Position numbers and translations under genes: made by a program
NCBI GenBank assembly: GCA_019693395.1
Contig: JAAMXP010003694.1
Location: 17,890-81,889 of the forward strand
DNA from: Ettlia oleoabundans
Lineage: Eukaryota; Chlorophyta; Chlorophyceae; Chlamydomonadales
Reading direction: 5' to 3'
Length of the DNA stretch: 64,000 nucleotides
Notes under the pieces: generated by a model
Database searches by the model: none
What the model saw: the letters and a program-made list of their open reading frames with translations, nothing else
Told to the model about the DNA's origin: nothing
Shown: positions 33,642-43,700 of the stretch, in pieces
Numbering within the stretch: position 1 is the stretch's first letter
How the letters are laid out: every line of letters starts with the position of its first letter

Positions 33642-33818
33642 AGTGCCTTTCAACCGCACCCAAGATTGTGCCACATTATTGCAATGCACCTGTACCAACA
33701 TTCACCCTGTAGTTGACCTTGTATGTAACTTGCACAGCATGCCAATGTTTGCACGCTATGGCAATACATGGCCCTCAAATTCACAGGTTTACAGCCATTC
33801 ATGCTGCATTGCTCTTGG

Positions 33819-36100
33819 CTACACGTGCACCCTGAAGCGCTGCCAGTAGGCCCGCTGCTCCACCTCATCCAGTGCCGCTTCAAGTGCACTGCGGCAGGCA
33901 ACATAAGCCGCTACCTCGCCTCCCTTGCCTACTGCTGCTGCCACACCATCTAGCAGGCTCTGCGTGCTGCCGCCACTGGAGCTGTCACTCAAAGGATGGT
34001 TGGCAGTGCTCCCGGTGCTGCCCGCTGAGCTGCCACGTAACAGCGAGCCCAGGCCTAGCAGGTCTCGGATCCCAGGTTGCGGTGGCTCAGAGCACAGCAG
34101 GAACCGAGCTTTGTCACCGTATTGCTCCTGCGCAAGCAAGACGTGGTGCAAGCCAGATCCACAAGTTGTCTGCTTTCAGCAGCTCGCACCGGGCTTCTGG
34201 GCTGGTGCACGAACTAGGCAACTGGCAGTGGGCGTCCTGGGTGTTGGTGAGCTGGGGGGTTTTAATCAGCAGTCTAGGGTTTCACTCGCCTGCATAATGT
34301 TCCTCATTTCTCCCACACCGTCAATCAGGCCGAGCTTCAGAGCCTGCCTCCCAGTCCAGGCCCGGCCTGCAAGGTTCACAGCAGGCAGCTGGGCAGCAGC
34401 ACATCCCTAGAACCTGCTTGGTGGTATGCAACAACTCCACAGGGCCATCAACAGCCACATTAGTGAGAGTATATAAAGTTAGCAGTGCAGAGACGGCGGT
34501 GTGCAACAGCAGGCACCAATATCAGGGCTTACCTGAGAAGAGCTCATCGTCGCGGCCGGCTACCAAGCGGTCGCCCCTGCTGCCGCGTACCCGGTCCTTG
34601 AAGGCCTCGTGCAAGTCATCCATGATGTCTCGCAGCCGTGCCTCCTGACTTATAAGCACGACGATAGATTAGTAGGAAAAATAGGAAGAGGGCCCTTAAA
34701 ACACCATCCTTGAAATGTTGGCAGGAGAGGGCACACCGACGGTGCTCGACTACTTGCGCCGATGCATCAGTTGAGCTGCAGCATTGACGCCAAGATTCAC
34801 TCCTAGAAACCCTTATCATCAACGCCTCTAGTGCCAGCCAAGCCAGAAGGTTTGACTTACCATGTCCGGCTTCACCGGCAGGAAGGGATCCAGTTGCACC
34901 TTAGCCTCCCCCGCTGTGTACACACGCCGCTCAATGCCCAGCTTCTTCACTGCTTCCGTGGCCCCAAAAGTCGCACTGATCACACCAATGCTCCCCACTA
35001 GGGATGTCTGCACAGCATGCACAAGTGGCCTCAGCCTGCAGATGTAGGTAGGGCACAGTTTACCTTGAATTGCGTAATTGGGTTGTCAACTGCCCCAGTT
35101 ATGGCTGTTTCCAGCTGACCATGTGCCTAATAAATCACTAATCAGGCCGCACAGGAGATGGCTCAACCTGACACAATCGCACATCCTGTCAAGCCAGCTT
35201 TTCCAGTGAACTACGCACCTCAAGAGCATAGGACTTGTCGCCCGCACACCTGCACAGCAGCAACATGCAACACCAGCAGCATTGGCAAGGGCCGCAAACT
35301 GAGCAGCCAGCAGACAGTCCTTCGGGGGCTGCAACTAAGAACTGTGGAGGCACAAAAGTGGCACGAAAGTTACAATTTGTAGCAGCTATCAGTGGCAGCA
35401 GCAGCGCACATGAGCCAGTAGCCGCCACTCGCCGCCACATCCTCTGCAAAGGTGTGCACTGGGATGCCTGTTTTCTTGGACAAGCGGCGGATGAGGTTAT
35501 AGATCAGGTCAGCCTGCACCGCAGAACCGCCTGCAAGCACAGAATGCACTGACATGTGGTGAGGATACCAAATCAATTCAGCAGAGTCAGCGCGATGGGC
35601 CGGTCGGAAGCGGTGCACCATGTTGTATGCTGCAGCTACTGTTTCGATGGGCGGCATGACTGCACCTGGGCTGTTGATAGATACTGCGACGGCGGCCGGC
35701 TTGAGTGACTGGGTGAATGCTCTGGCAAACCACTTTTCTGCAGGATGTGGAGGAACGAGCCCTGTTGAATGCCGGCCAGCATACGCCAGTCTGGGGCAAG
35801 CAGCAATGCATACAATACTTGCGACGCAGCGGTGCTGTTTGGCTTACCGACACGATCGATATTGAGCAGCCGGCGAGCCTGCGTGCACCAAGGTGACAAA
35901 GCAGCACAGTGTTCTGACGGAATACAGAAAGGACCACAGCGTCAGAGCAAAGCAGGGTTCTTTGTGTCAGGCTCAAGCACCTGGGGGGCACGCGCTGGCC
36001 CGGTAAAGGCCTGCAGAATGCCATTCAGCTTCACAACCATGACAAGGGCCTCGTTGTAGTCTTTCCTCCCCATGATCGACCATCTTGCCAGGCGTTCCAT
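33819..36100 (-). CDS. SppA: SppA-type serine protease (peptidase S49)
   Basis: Signal-peptide peptidase A-like protease, 339 aa, nine exons: 35981-36100, 35848-35878, 35666-35737, 35410-35530, 35219-35249, 34861-35007, 34533-34644, 34290-34366 and 33819-34127. All phases agree. It is the short, single-domain S49 form. The core shows VAVSINSPGGSAVQADLI, FAEDVAASGGYWLMCA with the Ser nucleophile in ASGGY, ETSLVGSIGVI, and YTAGEAK..LDPF with the candidate catalytic Lys. WTGRQALKLGLIDGVGEM follows, as in bacterial SppA. No clear presequence precedes the ATG at 36100, so an upstream exon is possible; plant SppA is a thylakoid protease. Intron 8 begins GCGAGT (34284-34289), a GC-AG intron. It is divergent from SEX4. 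Confidence 0.88.
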
Positions 36101-37047
36101 CTTGCACTGCAGGGATGGCAGCCACAGGGTTTTGGTGACGCAGGCTCAAGGCTCAACAAGACAACGGCGGCGGTGGCATTGGCGGCCGCCACTGCAGCAA
36201 CCCAGGATTTTTGCCCCAGGGAGCTTGTAATATCACTTGGTCATGCAGCGATAATAATCACCCGCTAAACGAGGCTGGCTGATTAGCCGCTGCTCTCGGG
36301 GGTTTTCACTCAAGGACGGGTAAAGGATGCTCTAAGGTAAACACGGCGGTGTCGCCGTGTAGACGAAGGTTCCAAAGAGCTGCGCCTGAAGGCCGGCTAT
36401 ATTCGCGATAACCCAGGTTCTGCCCAGTTCCACCGCCCCAGCGTGCACAGCATGAAGTGCAGCTAAATGTTGGTGGGATGCTGGGCACTGCATGCTGTGA
36501 AAGGGGTCAGTAATAAGTTGCATTAGCATGGAGCATGGATCATTCAGTGCCAAGTTGGACCCTGTAGCAGGACGCCATGCACCGCCACAGTTGCGAGCGT
36601 CTGTTTCGCGGGATCCGCGCAGGAGCCCACCTTGGCTTTCAGCCAGCACTGCGACGTGAACCACACCTGTAGTTTGGTATTATGTGAGTAACAAGCTGTA
36701 ACACTCAATCTGCATGTATGTTAAATAAAGAGATGATTGCCCGGCATGTCACCAAAGCCAACGCCGCCTGTTGCTGCCCAGGGATAGCCACCTCTCCAGC
36801 ATGGCGCTCTCATTCTCTGCTGCAGCTGACACCTTGAGGCATGGCATCTAGTTGCATCGCACACGAATCGCAGGAAACAACAGCCAGGCGCTATCTGCTG
36901 ATACTCTAGGCAGGGTGCATTGCACCAGACCGTCAGCTGGCGCTGACGTGGCCGCCGCCTGGTTTGCGGAACTGTCCATCGAGTCCACGGCCGCAAACCC
37001 TACATACTGCGCTACGTGCTTGCTTGAATTTGTAGTAAGGTGCCGGA
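36101..37047. other. Divergent intergenic region, SppA and SEX4
   Basis: The 947 bp between opposed starts should hold both promoters and possibly an undetected 5' exon of either gene. Open frames (36332-36664 minus, 36852-37136 plus) show no domain or splice support. Confidence 0.45.
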
Positions 37048-40000
37048 ATGAGCTCAGCCGTCGCAGCGAGGACTACGCGATCCTTGCAGGGCAGCCGGCG
37101 CCCCTCTGTCCTCCGCAGGCCTACAGTCAATGTTGACACCCGACGAATTTGCCGGATGCAATCCCAACAGAGCAAACTGGAGCCCGAAACACTGAAGGAG
37201 GACGAGGAAGGTGATCACGATGTGGCGCAAGCTCCTGCGGGGATAAGCAATGGACATGCACCCTAATACTTGCGCATCCCTTGACTTGAGTGCCGCTGTC
37301 CACGTTGCCAGCGTCACCGCTGCCGCTGCTGCCGACGAAGCGGGATTCCTCGCCACTTTCCCTCGCTCAGTCGTCACCATCACTGCCCCTCAAGTCTTGC
37401 TCCCCTCATGTGTGCGCCGCAGATGTTGAGGTGGAGGACTTGAGCGACAAGTACACCGATGTGATGCAGGAGCGCATGGGGTCGGCATCGCTGACGTACC
37501 GCCACGAGGACGGCACCAACTTCTGCCGCATCCTGGACGATCTCATAGTGGGGTCCTGCCTGCAGACAACTAAGGATGTGGACAGGTACGCAGGCGATTG
37601 TTTTTATCTTGAGCAGGGTTTAAGTTAGTTTGTTGGAGAGGAACAGGTTTGCAGGCAATGGTGTGTTATGATTGGGAAGTAATCGTGTGTGATGGTGAGG
37701 TCAGCAATGGCCCTCCCATTCAGAAGCAGCCACAGATGTTGGCAGTTGCTTTTCGGGTGCTGTGAAGTAGAGCGCATGTGGCAAAGCGTGCTGACAGCCC
37801 TCGTCATGTCAAGTACAGTTTGATAAAGTAAGTAAAATTCTGCTCCTCGACATCGGTGCCTGCCGCTTAGTCTAAGGCTCGGCCCCTACATTTTCGGCAC
37901 AACTGCTGTTGGTGCAGGGTGGCGGATGGCGAGGGTGTGCGCACAGTGATGTGCCTGCAGGAGGATAGCGATATGGCTTACTTTGATCTGGACCTCACCC
38001 CGATTCTGGAGCGCATCAAGGAGCGCGGAGATGTGCAGCATGTGCGCCACCGCATCAGGTAAGGTGGCAATGCAATCAATGGTGGTGGTGTGTGTGGGTG
38101 TGTGTGTGTGTGTGTGGGTGTGTGAATGTGTGTGTGGGGGTGTGTGTGTGTGTGTGGGNNNNNNGCCTAAGGGCAAACTGCTCAGTGGGGGCTCATGACG
38201 ATGGCCTGCCAGCTATCAGGTACCCCTACCAGGTATCGCTATTCCGTGGGCCCCACAACGATGATTTCCTGTGAAGAGTGTGCTATGCCTGTTGGTTGCC
38301 TCAGTTTCAAGCCTGCCATTCCAAGCCCAATCCAACCCATCCAACCCAAGTTGCATTCTGTGTGGGTGCAGGGATTTTGACCCCTTCTCCCTGCGGATGG
38401 AGCTGCCGGGCGCGGTGGCGGCGCTGGCTCAGAGCTCGGCGGCCAATGGCGGCACCGCCTACGTGCACTGCACAGGTGGGACGCCCTGTGTGCCTGCATG
38501 GCACATGGGAAACTGCCTGGCACGTGTGCCCATAGCAGCAGACTTGTGCTCCACTGCAGCAGCACCACCGCCCATACCTTTCCAGTGCTCGCAATCTGCA
38601 TGTCTAGCAGCACCTGGTGTTCCTATGCTGGAACCCACACCCACACCCCATCCCACCCCAACCCCACACCCACCCACACCCACCACTATCGCTTGCTGCA
38701 GCCGGCCTTGGTCGTGCCCCAGCCACCGCGCTTGCCTACATGTGGTGGTTTAAGGGCTGGCACCTGGAGGACGCATACGAACACCTGACAGGTAAGGGCA
38801 GCTGGTGTGGGGGGACAGCAGCAGCACTCATTGCAGCAGCATTGCTGTCAATGCAACAATGTAAGAGCTGGCAGCAGCCATGCGACCGCAGATCTCGGCC
38901 ATTGCTAAACAGAATGGGGCCAACTGAATAAAGTATGTGGGTGGGTGGTTGAAGATGACCTCAAAACCTTTTCATCAACCGTCCTTCTTGTTTGATGGTT
39001 TCCCTGTGGAATTCCGCTCCCTCCAGGCATTCGCCCCTGCAAGCCAAACACCAATGCCATCCGCAACGCAGCAGCTGACATTCTGTATGGCGAGCCGCCC
39101 ACCCCCGTCAGCATCGTGTTGCCGCGGTACGGCATCCAGGGCGTACCGCAGGTGGGTTTTGTCATGTACTGCCGTGCAGCTGCTGCACTTGCACCCTCCT
39201 GATGCGCTCCGCTGCTGCACTGCAAGGTTGCTTACCAGCTTGTTATCCCATCCTGCACAATTCTACCTTCATTCCACAGAATATATTTATCCCAAACACG
39301 ACAAGTTGTGGTTCCACTCGAAAGTTTTGCGTGAGTTACCCTACACCTGTCAAACAAGTTAATCGCCATCATAATCTGTGCAGGTGGCTGGGCTGGATGT
39401 GGGTTGGGGCCAGCAGCTGGACATGGAACCAGACCCGCGTTACTCCCACCGCTTCCTGCTGCAGCGCTCCTTGCCGCCTGGCACGTACCAGTTCAAGTTT
39501 ATCATCGTAAGTTAGCTAAAGAGTTAGGCATTAGATATGTAGTTCCTGGTGGCTAGTACCTGCTGTTGTCTGCTTGCGCTGTCGATGGGGGGCGGTGGTC
39601 TTGACACAGTTGGGGCAGCAGAGAGGTATCCAGAAATATCAGTGTTGTTCTAGGAAGTTGGCTGGCTGACTCATTGGGGGGCTAGGCGTGCGCCACCAAT
39701 TGAGGCTATTCACTAGTTTTTGGCTTTACTGGCCAGTGTCCGGAGTCTTGCAGGAGCCGTTAGCAGCTCTGCAGAGCACGGCAGGAACTGATGAGGGGAT
39801 CTAGTGTTGATATCACCCATGCGTGCCTTAAGTAAAAGGCTGTGGAAACCCCCCTTGCTTATGTCTTGTATTGCAGGATGGCCGCTGGGGCCATGCGCCC
39901 AACCTCCCCACCCGCTTGGATGGCGGCAATCTGAACAACTGGGTGGGCGTACCGTACCGCAACACGGACCCAGCAGTACAGGTGTGATGGCGGTCCGGGG

Positions 40001-40312
40001 AGCTCTCTGAGCCTGCTGATACAGCCTGCTGCTGCTGCTGCTTTTGTTTCATGTGCACATGCTCTTTCTAGCTTGGCCTTCCACTTTGTTCTGGTCATCA
40101 GTCACCCCTCCCTTCATGCCCGCGGCTGCCAAGGCTCGAATTCCGTGTTCTCTGCCACATTGCAGGCGGCACGGGAGCGGCTTATAATGCCTGACGGGCG
40201 GTTGACTGAGGAGGAGGCGGAACGCATCAGGGAAGCCCTGCTGGCCATGCAGCCCACGGGTGGCGGCAGCACTGGCAACCTGTCTGCGTCGTCTTCGGCT
40301 TCTGAGGCGTAG
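37048..40312 (+). CDS. SEX4: Phosphoglucan phosphatase SEX4/DSP4
   Basis: Plastid glucan phosphatase that removes C6/C3 phosphates from starch so that it can be degraded; 386 aa. Nine exons: 37048-37210, 37423-37585, 37918-38058, 38372-38475, 38702-38791, 39027-39151, 39384-39506, 39877-39981 and 40166-40312, with all phases matching. Exon 1 is a basic plastid presequence. The dual-specificity phosphatase domain carries [27 protein letters not shown] and the active-site loop [11 protein letters not shown], split between exons 4 and 5 after Cys-Thr. The carbohydrate-binding module (CBM48) follows: [33 protein letters not shown], then NLNNWVGV. An extra 54-nt in-frame exon (39280-39333) is possible but not needed. 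Introns 3 and 4 hold GT-rich and CA-rich repeats, and intron 3 has the N gap. Confidence 0.94.
38087..38158 (+). repeat. GT-rich simple repeat in SEX4 intron 3
   Basis: Degenerate (TG)n with GGG interruptions, ending at the assembly gap. Its length in the real genome is unknown. Confidence 0.9.
38159..38164. other. Assembly gap (six N)
   Basis: Six undetermined bases at the end of the TG repeat inside SEX4 intron 3. The coding sequence is not affected. Confidence 0.99.
38634..38690 (+). repeat. CA-rich simple repeat in SEX4 intron 4
   Basis: CCCACACC-type repeat covering a quarter of the 226-bp intron. It is complementary in composition to the GT-rich repeat of the preceding intron. Confidence 0.85.
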
Positions 40313-40735
40313 AGCAATGGGCGGGTACTACACCTCGATCTTTATGTCCGCTGAATGGGCGGGCAGGCTAACGATCCTTCACTGCCATTCTCTTATCATC
40401 CTCGTCATGTGTACCTCGTAATGCATAAAACGTAAGCTTCAACGAATCCTCGCACATTGATCCCTGCAAATCAGTGCTGTCCTTCAATATTTTGTGCGCC
40501 TCGCTGATTGTCATGCCTTGCCTAGCTTGTGTCCAATGTCAGTGATCACACAGTTGTTTTTTCGGATAAAATGTAAACAGTTCGCACTCCTCGATTGCAA
40601 AAGTGAGGAAAATGCAGCTCATAAAAAACCAAGGTCCATTGCTCGCAAAGGCCAGGCCGCAGTACCTCCTGCAACACTTGTAATAGGGCGCCCTAGCAAA
40701 ATTCGTAATAGGGCGCCCTGGCTTTTGCATAAAAC
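40313..40735. other. Convergent 3' region, SEX4 and EEP genes
   Basis: Lies between two converging stop codons; A/T-richer than its surroundings, as expected of 3' UTRs. It contains the short GGGCGCCC direct repeat listed separately and no exon. Confidence 0.5.
40681..40719. repeat. Two TAATAGGGCGCCCT direct repeats
   Basis: Copies at 40681-40694 and 40706-40719, 25 bp apart, each centred on the palindrome GGGCGCCC. They sit just after the EEP stop codon, in its likely 3' UTR. Confidence 0.8.
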
Positions 40736-43700
40736 CTAAGCAAGGGTGACCTCTGCTGCCAGCCACTTGTGATCTGAGAGGGAATAGTCGTGGTTGCCTA
40801 CTGCTGTGCCTGCCACCTTGAGCCTCCGCAGCAGCACCCAGTCCAGCTTGCCCTTCATGAGGCTCAGCCCAAACCAGCGGTACTGTGGGTTGTCTAAGGT
40901 TATGGTTGTACGGGGGAAGGGATCTGCAAGCGGCAGGCAAAGTGGTGGGCATTAAGAGAAGTCGGGTGTGGGCTGCCATACAAGCAAGCAGCAAGCAAGC
41001 AGCGTGCTATGGAGTAGATACAGCCAGCCATGTTTCTGGAAATGCCGGCATTGGCTGGAAGCTGTTGCAGCTGTTGCAGAGTTGAGCCACAAGCAACGAG
41101 TCATGCATATTGAAGCTGCAGCCATCAGACGCGCAGCACAAGGACACGTCACAAAGAGTCAGCTAGTTGTGCTCTTGTTGGGAAATGCGCGCTCACCAGC
41201 AAAGCCAGGGTTGACTGCATCCCGCGCCACATCCTCATTCAACCCCCAGGCCATCAGCCGCTGATTGACAGGTGCCACTCCAGCTGCCCCCACCGGCGTG
41301 CCTGTTATGCTTCCTAGCTGGCCTGCCTCTGTTGGCAGTGCCGGTGCTGCAGCACCTGCCCCTACCGCTGCTGCTGGAGATGCGGCAGATGGCACTGCTG
41401 CAGGAGCATCTGCCGATGCTGATGGGGATGCAGCTGCTGCATCAGCTCCTGGGAGTGCCGATGGTGTTGCCGCAGCACCTGCCCCTGGTGCTGCTGCCGC
41501 TGCTGAGGATGCGGCTGCATCATCTGCTGAGGGCCCCCCAAGTGAGGCTGCTGCAGCCCAGCTGCCACCATTGCTGCTGGTGCTGCTGACGTGGGCGGCA
41601 TATCGGGGGTCGGTGACAGGCAGCACATGCCGGTGCCACACTGCCGCTTCATCCAAGCCTATGGTCCTGCAGGAGGAAGCCGTGGAAGGAGGAAAGAAAA
41701 ACCAGAGTGCCTGCCACTGCTTAGGCAAGGCAGCAGCAGGTGGAGGGTACTCCCTTAAGCTGGTCCCAGCAGAGGGGACGTACTATCTGCCAGGGCGACA
41801 TGAATCCATTGCAGCCAACCACAGATCTACAGCACCAACCAACCCCTATCGCATGTCAAGAGCCATCCCGGCACCTGAAGCGCATGTGATCGTTGCAGTG
41901 GTGGCGGGACAGCCTAGCGATGCCGTGTGCCATGGTGTTCAAGTCACCTGCAGGCAGAAGGGAGGGTGGCTCACTATATCAGCACAAGCAGTCGACTCAA
42001 GCAAAAAGAACATCAGCTGGGCAAACTGCCCCGGCAGACAAAACCAACATCAACATGACAATAACAGGTCATGACACAGGCAGAAACTCCCGCCGCCGTT
42101 GCGTGCTTCAATTGAAGCCCCAGGGTGGGCAGCGAGCCAATCCCAGCCTGGCCAATGAAAAACGCTGCCAGTGCATGGACATGCCGCAGTCCACTGAACA
42201 GCAGTACGCTAGGCAGGCAGGCAGGCAGGCAGGCAGGCAGCAACACGGCTGTGCGTCAGGCCGATTGTGCCTAGCAGACGGCTCTTGGCCAAGCTGTTTA
42301 GCGGTCTCTGCACAAAAAACAAAATTCTGCGGGTCTGCCTGCTGGTGTGCCTGCTCAGACCCACCTAGGATGGCCTGGTGCTGCAGGCCGCGGTCTGCCA
42401 TGCGCCGAGCGTCGGCAAACATGTCTGCGAGCTGAGAGATGCGGGCCAGCAGGCCGCAAAACACTTCCAGGTGTGCATTGTACACCACCAGCGGTCCCTA
42501 CAGAGGTTGCATGGGCACAACATATCGTACTCACAGCAGCACCAGGACCGTACTGTCCAGCCCGAGGGAAGGCGCAATCGGCAGGGCAAGCAGGCGGACA
42601 ATCTAGGGTAGCTGTGTACATCCGGGAACTGGGCGAACATGAGAATTCACATTCGCAGGCACGTGATGCAGCAGCATGCGCAGCAACAACACAGCGTGGG
42701 GACATATTTGTGCGGACCCCTTGTTGGCAAGTTTGCTGTGTTGGCTTGCACCAACGACAGCAGTACACATTGAGAGGATAGAAAGCAGTACGTCCACCAC
42801 CACCCACAGCATGGCAGGAAGCTGCACGCACGCTTGTGCACACACACCTGTGGAGTTGTCACCACAGCACGCAGCACCGCCCTCTGCCCTCGCCGTGGTT
42901 CCCTTTTGGCCAGTGCATGAGCCGGGTCGTTCCAATCCACGGGGTGTGTCCTGCAGAGGTTAAACAGCTTCGGGGGAAGGGTATGAGAACACAATGACGC
43001 TGCTGTGTTGATAGTGTGACAAGGAAGCAGATTGCGGCTAGTCAAATAGTGTAATGGCGACACTACCAGCAAAACCAGCAATGGCCGCCCCATCCACTGC
43101 CTTGCCAGGCTGAGTTTTCATTGCATCGGTAGTTTGCATGTCGCCCAACAGCAGCGTACTGTGGCATGTTTCATTATACGAGTGCACCGAGGCAACTCAG
43201 TTGATTGAAAGCCAGTTGAAAGCCATCATATAGGTTGTTCACCCAGTACTGCCGTAGTATTGCACAATGTCACGGTCCAAGGAAAATGGACAAGTCATGT
43301 AATCGTGTTCCTCTCTCTTTTAAGCTCACACGCTGATTTACAAGGCTGTGTGCAGCATGCAGAGGAGAGGCCGAGGTTTCATCAGAATCAGCCACGATCG
43401 CACACGTTTTGAGAAGCCAAGCGGCAGACCCTTCTTCTTTGCGGCTGCCAATTGTTACTACCTGCTGGTAAGAGTACAGAAAGCCTATGACGAACCAGAG
43501 CAGGTCTGCCAGCAAGCCGACAGTTGCAAACTGGCAGGAGCGGCAGCCGGCCAGCTGCCGCTTGCTCTCTTGCCATGCGGCAGGCTGCGCTGGCAGCAGC
43601 ACAGCAGCCAGGAACACGAAATGTTGTTCATATTCGAATGTCTCACCATTGACTGCAGACGCGTGCGGCAGACCAGGGTCTACGGCATGAGTGCACGCGG

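Noticed and set aside
36332..37136. Open frames between SppA and SEX4
   Set aside because: No recognisable protein and no consistent exon phase; treated as intergenic.
39280..39333. Possible extra 54-nt exon in SEX4
   Set aside because: It is in frame with good borders, but the CBM48 reads smoothly without it and it has no counterpart in plant SEX4.
41265..42074. Long plus-strand open frame opposite EEP exon 8
   Set aside because: It is the antisense of the Ala-rich insertion; the minus strand carries the conserved EEP residues.
42211..42240. AGGC array as a CRISPR-like or telomeric repeat
   Set aside because: It is a plain tetranucleotide microsatellite within an intron, with no spacers and no telomere unit.
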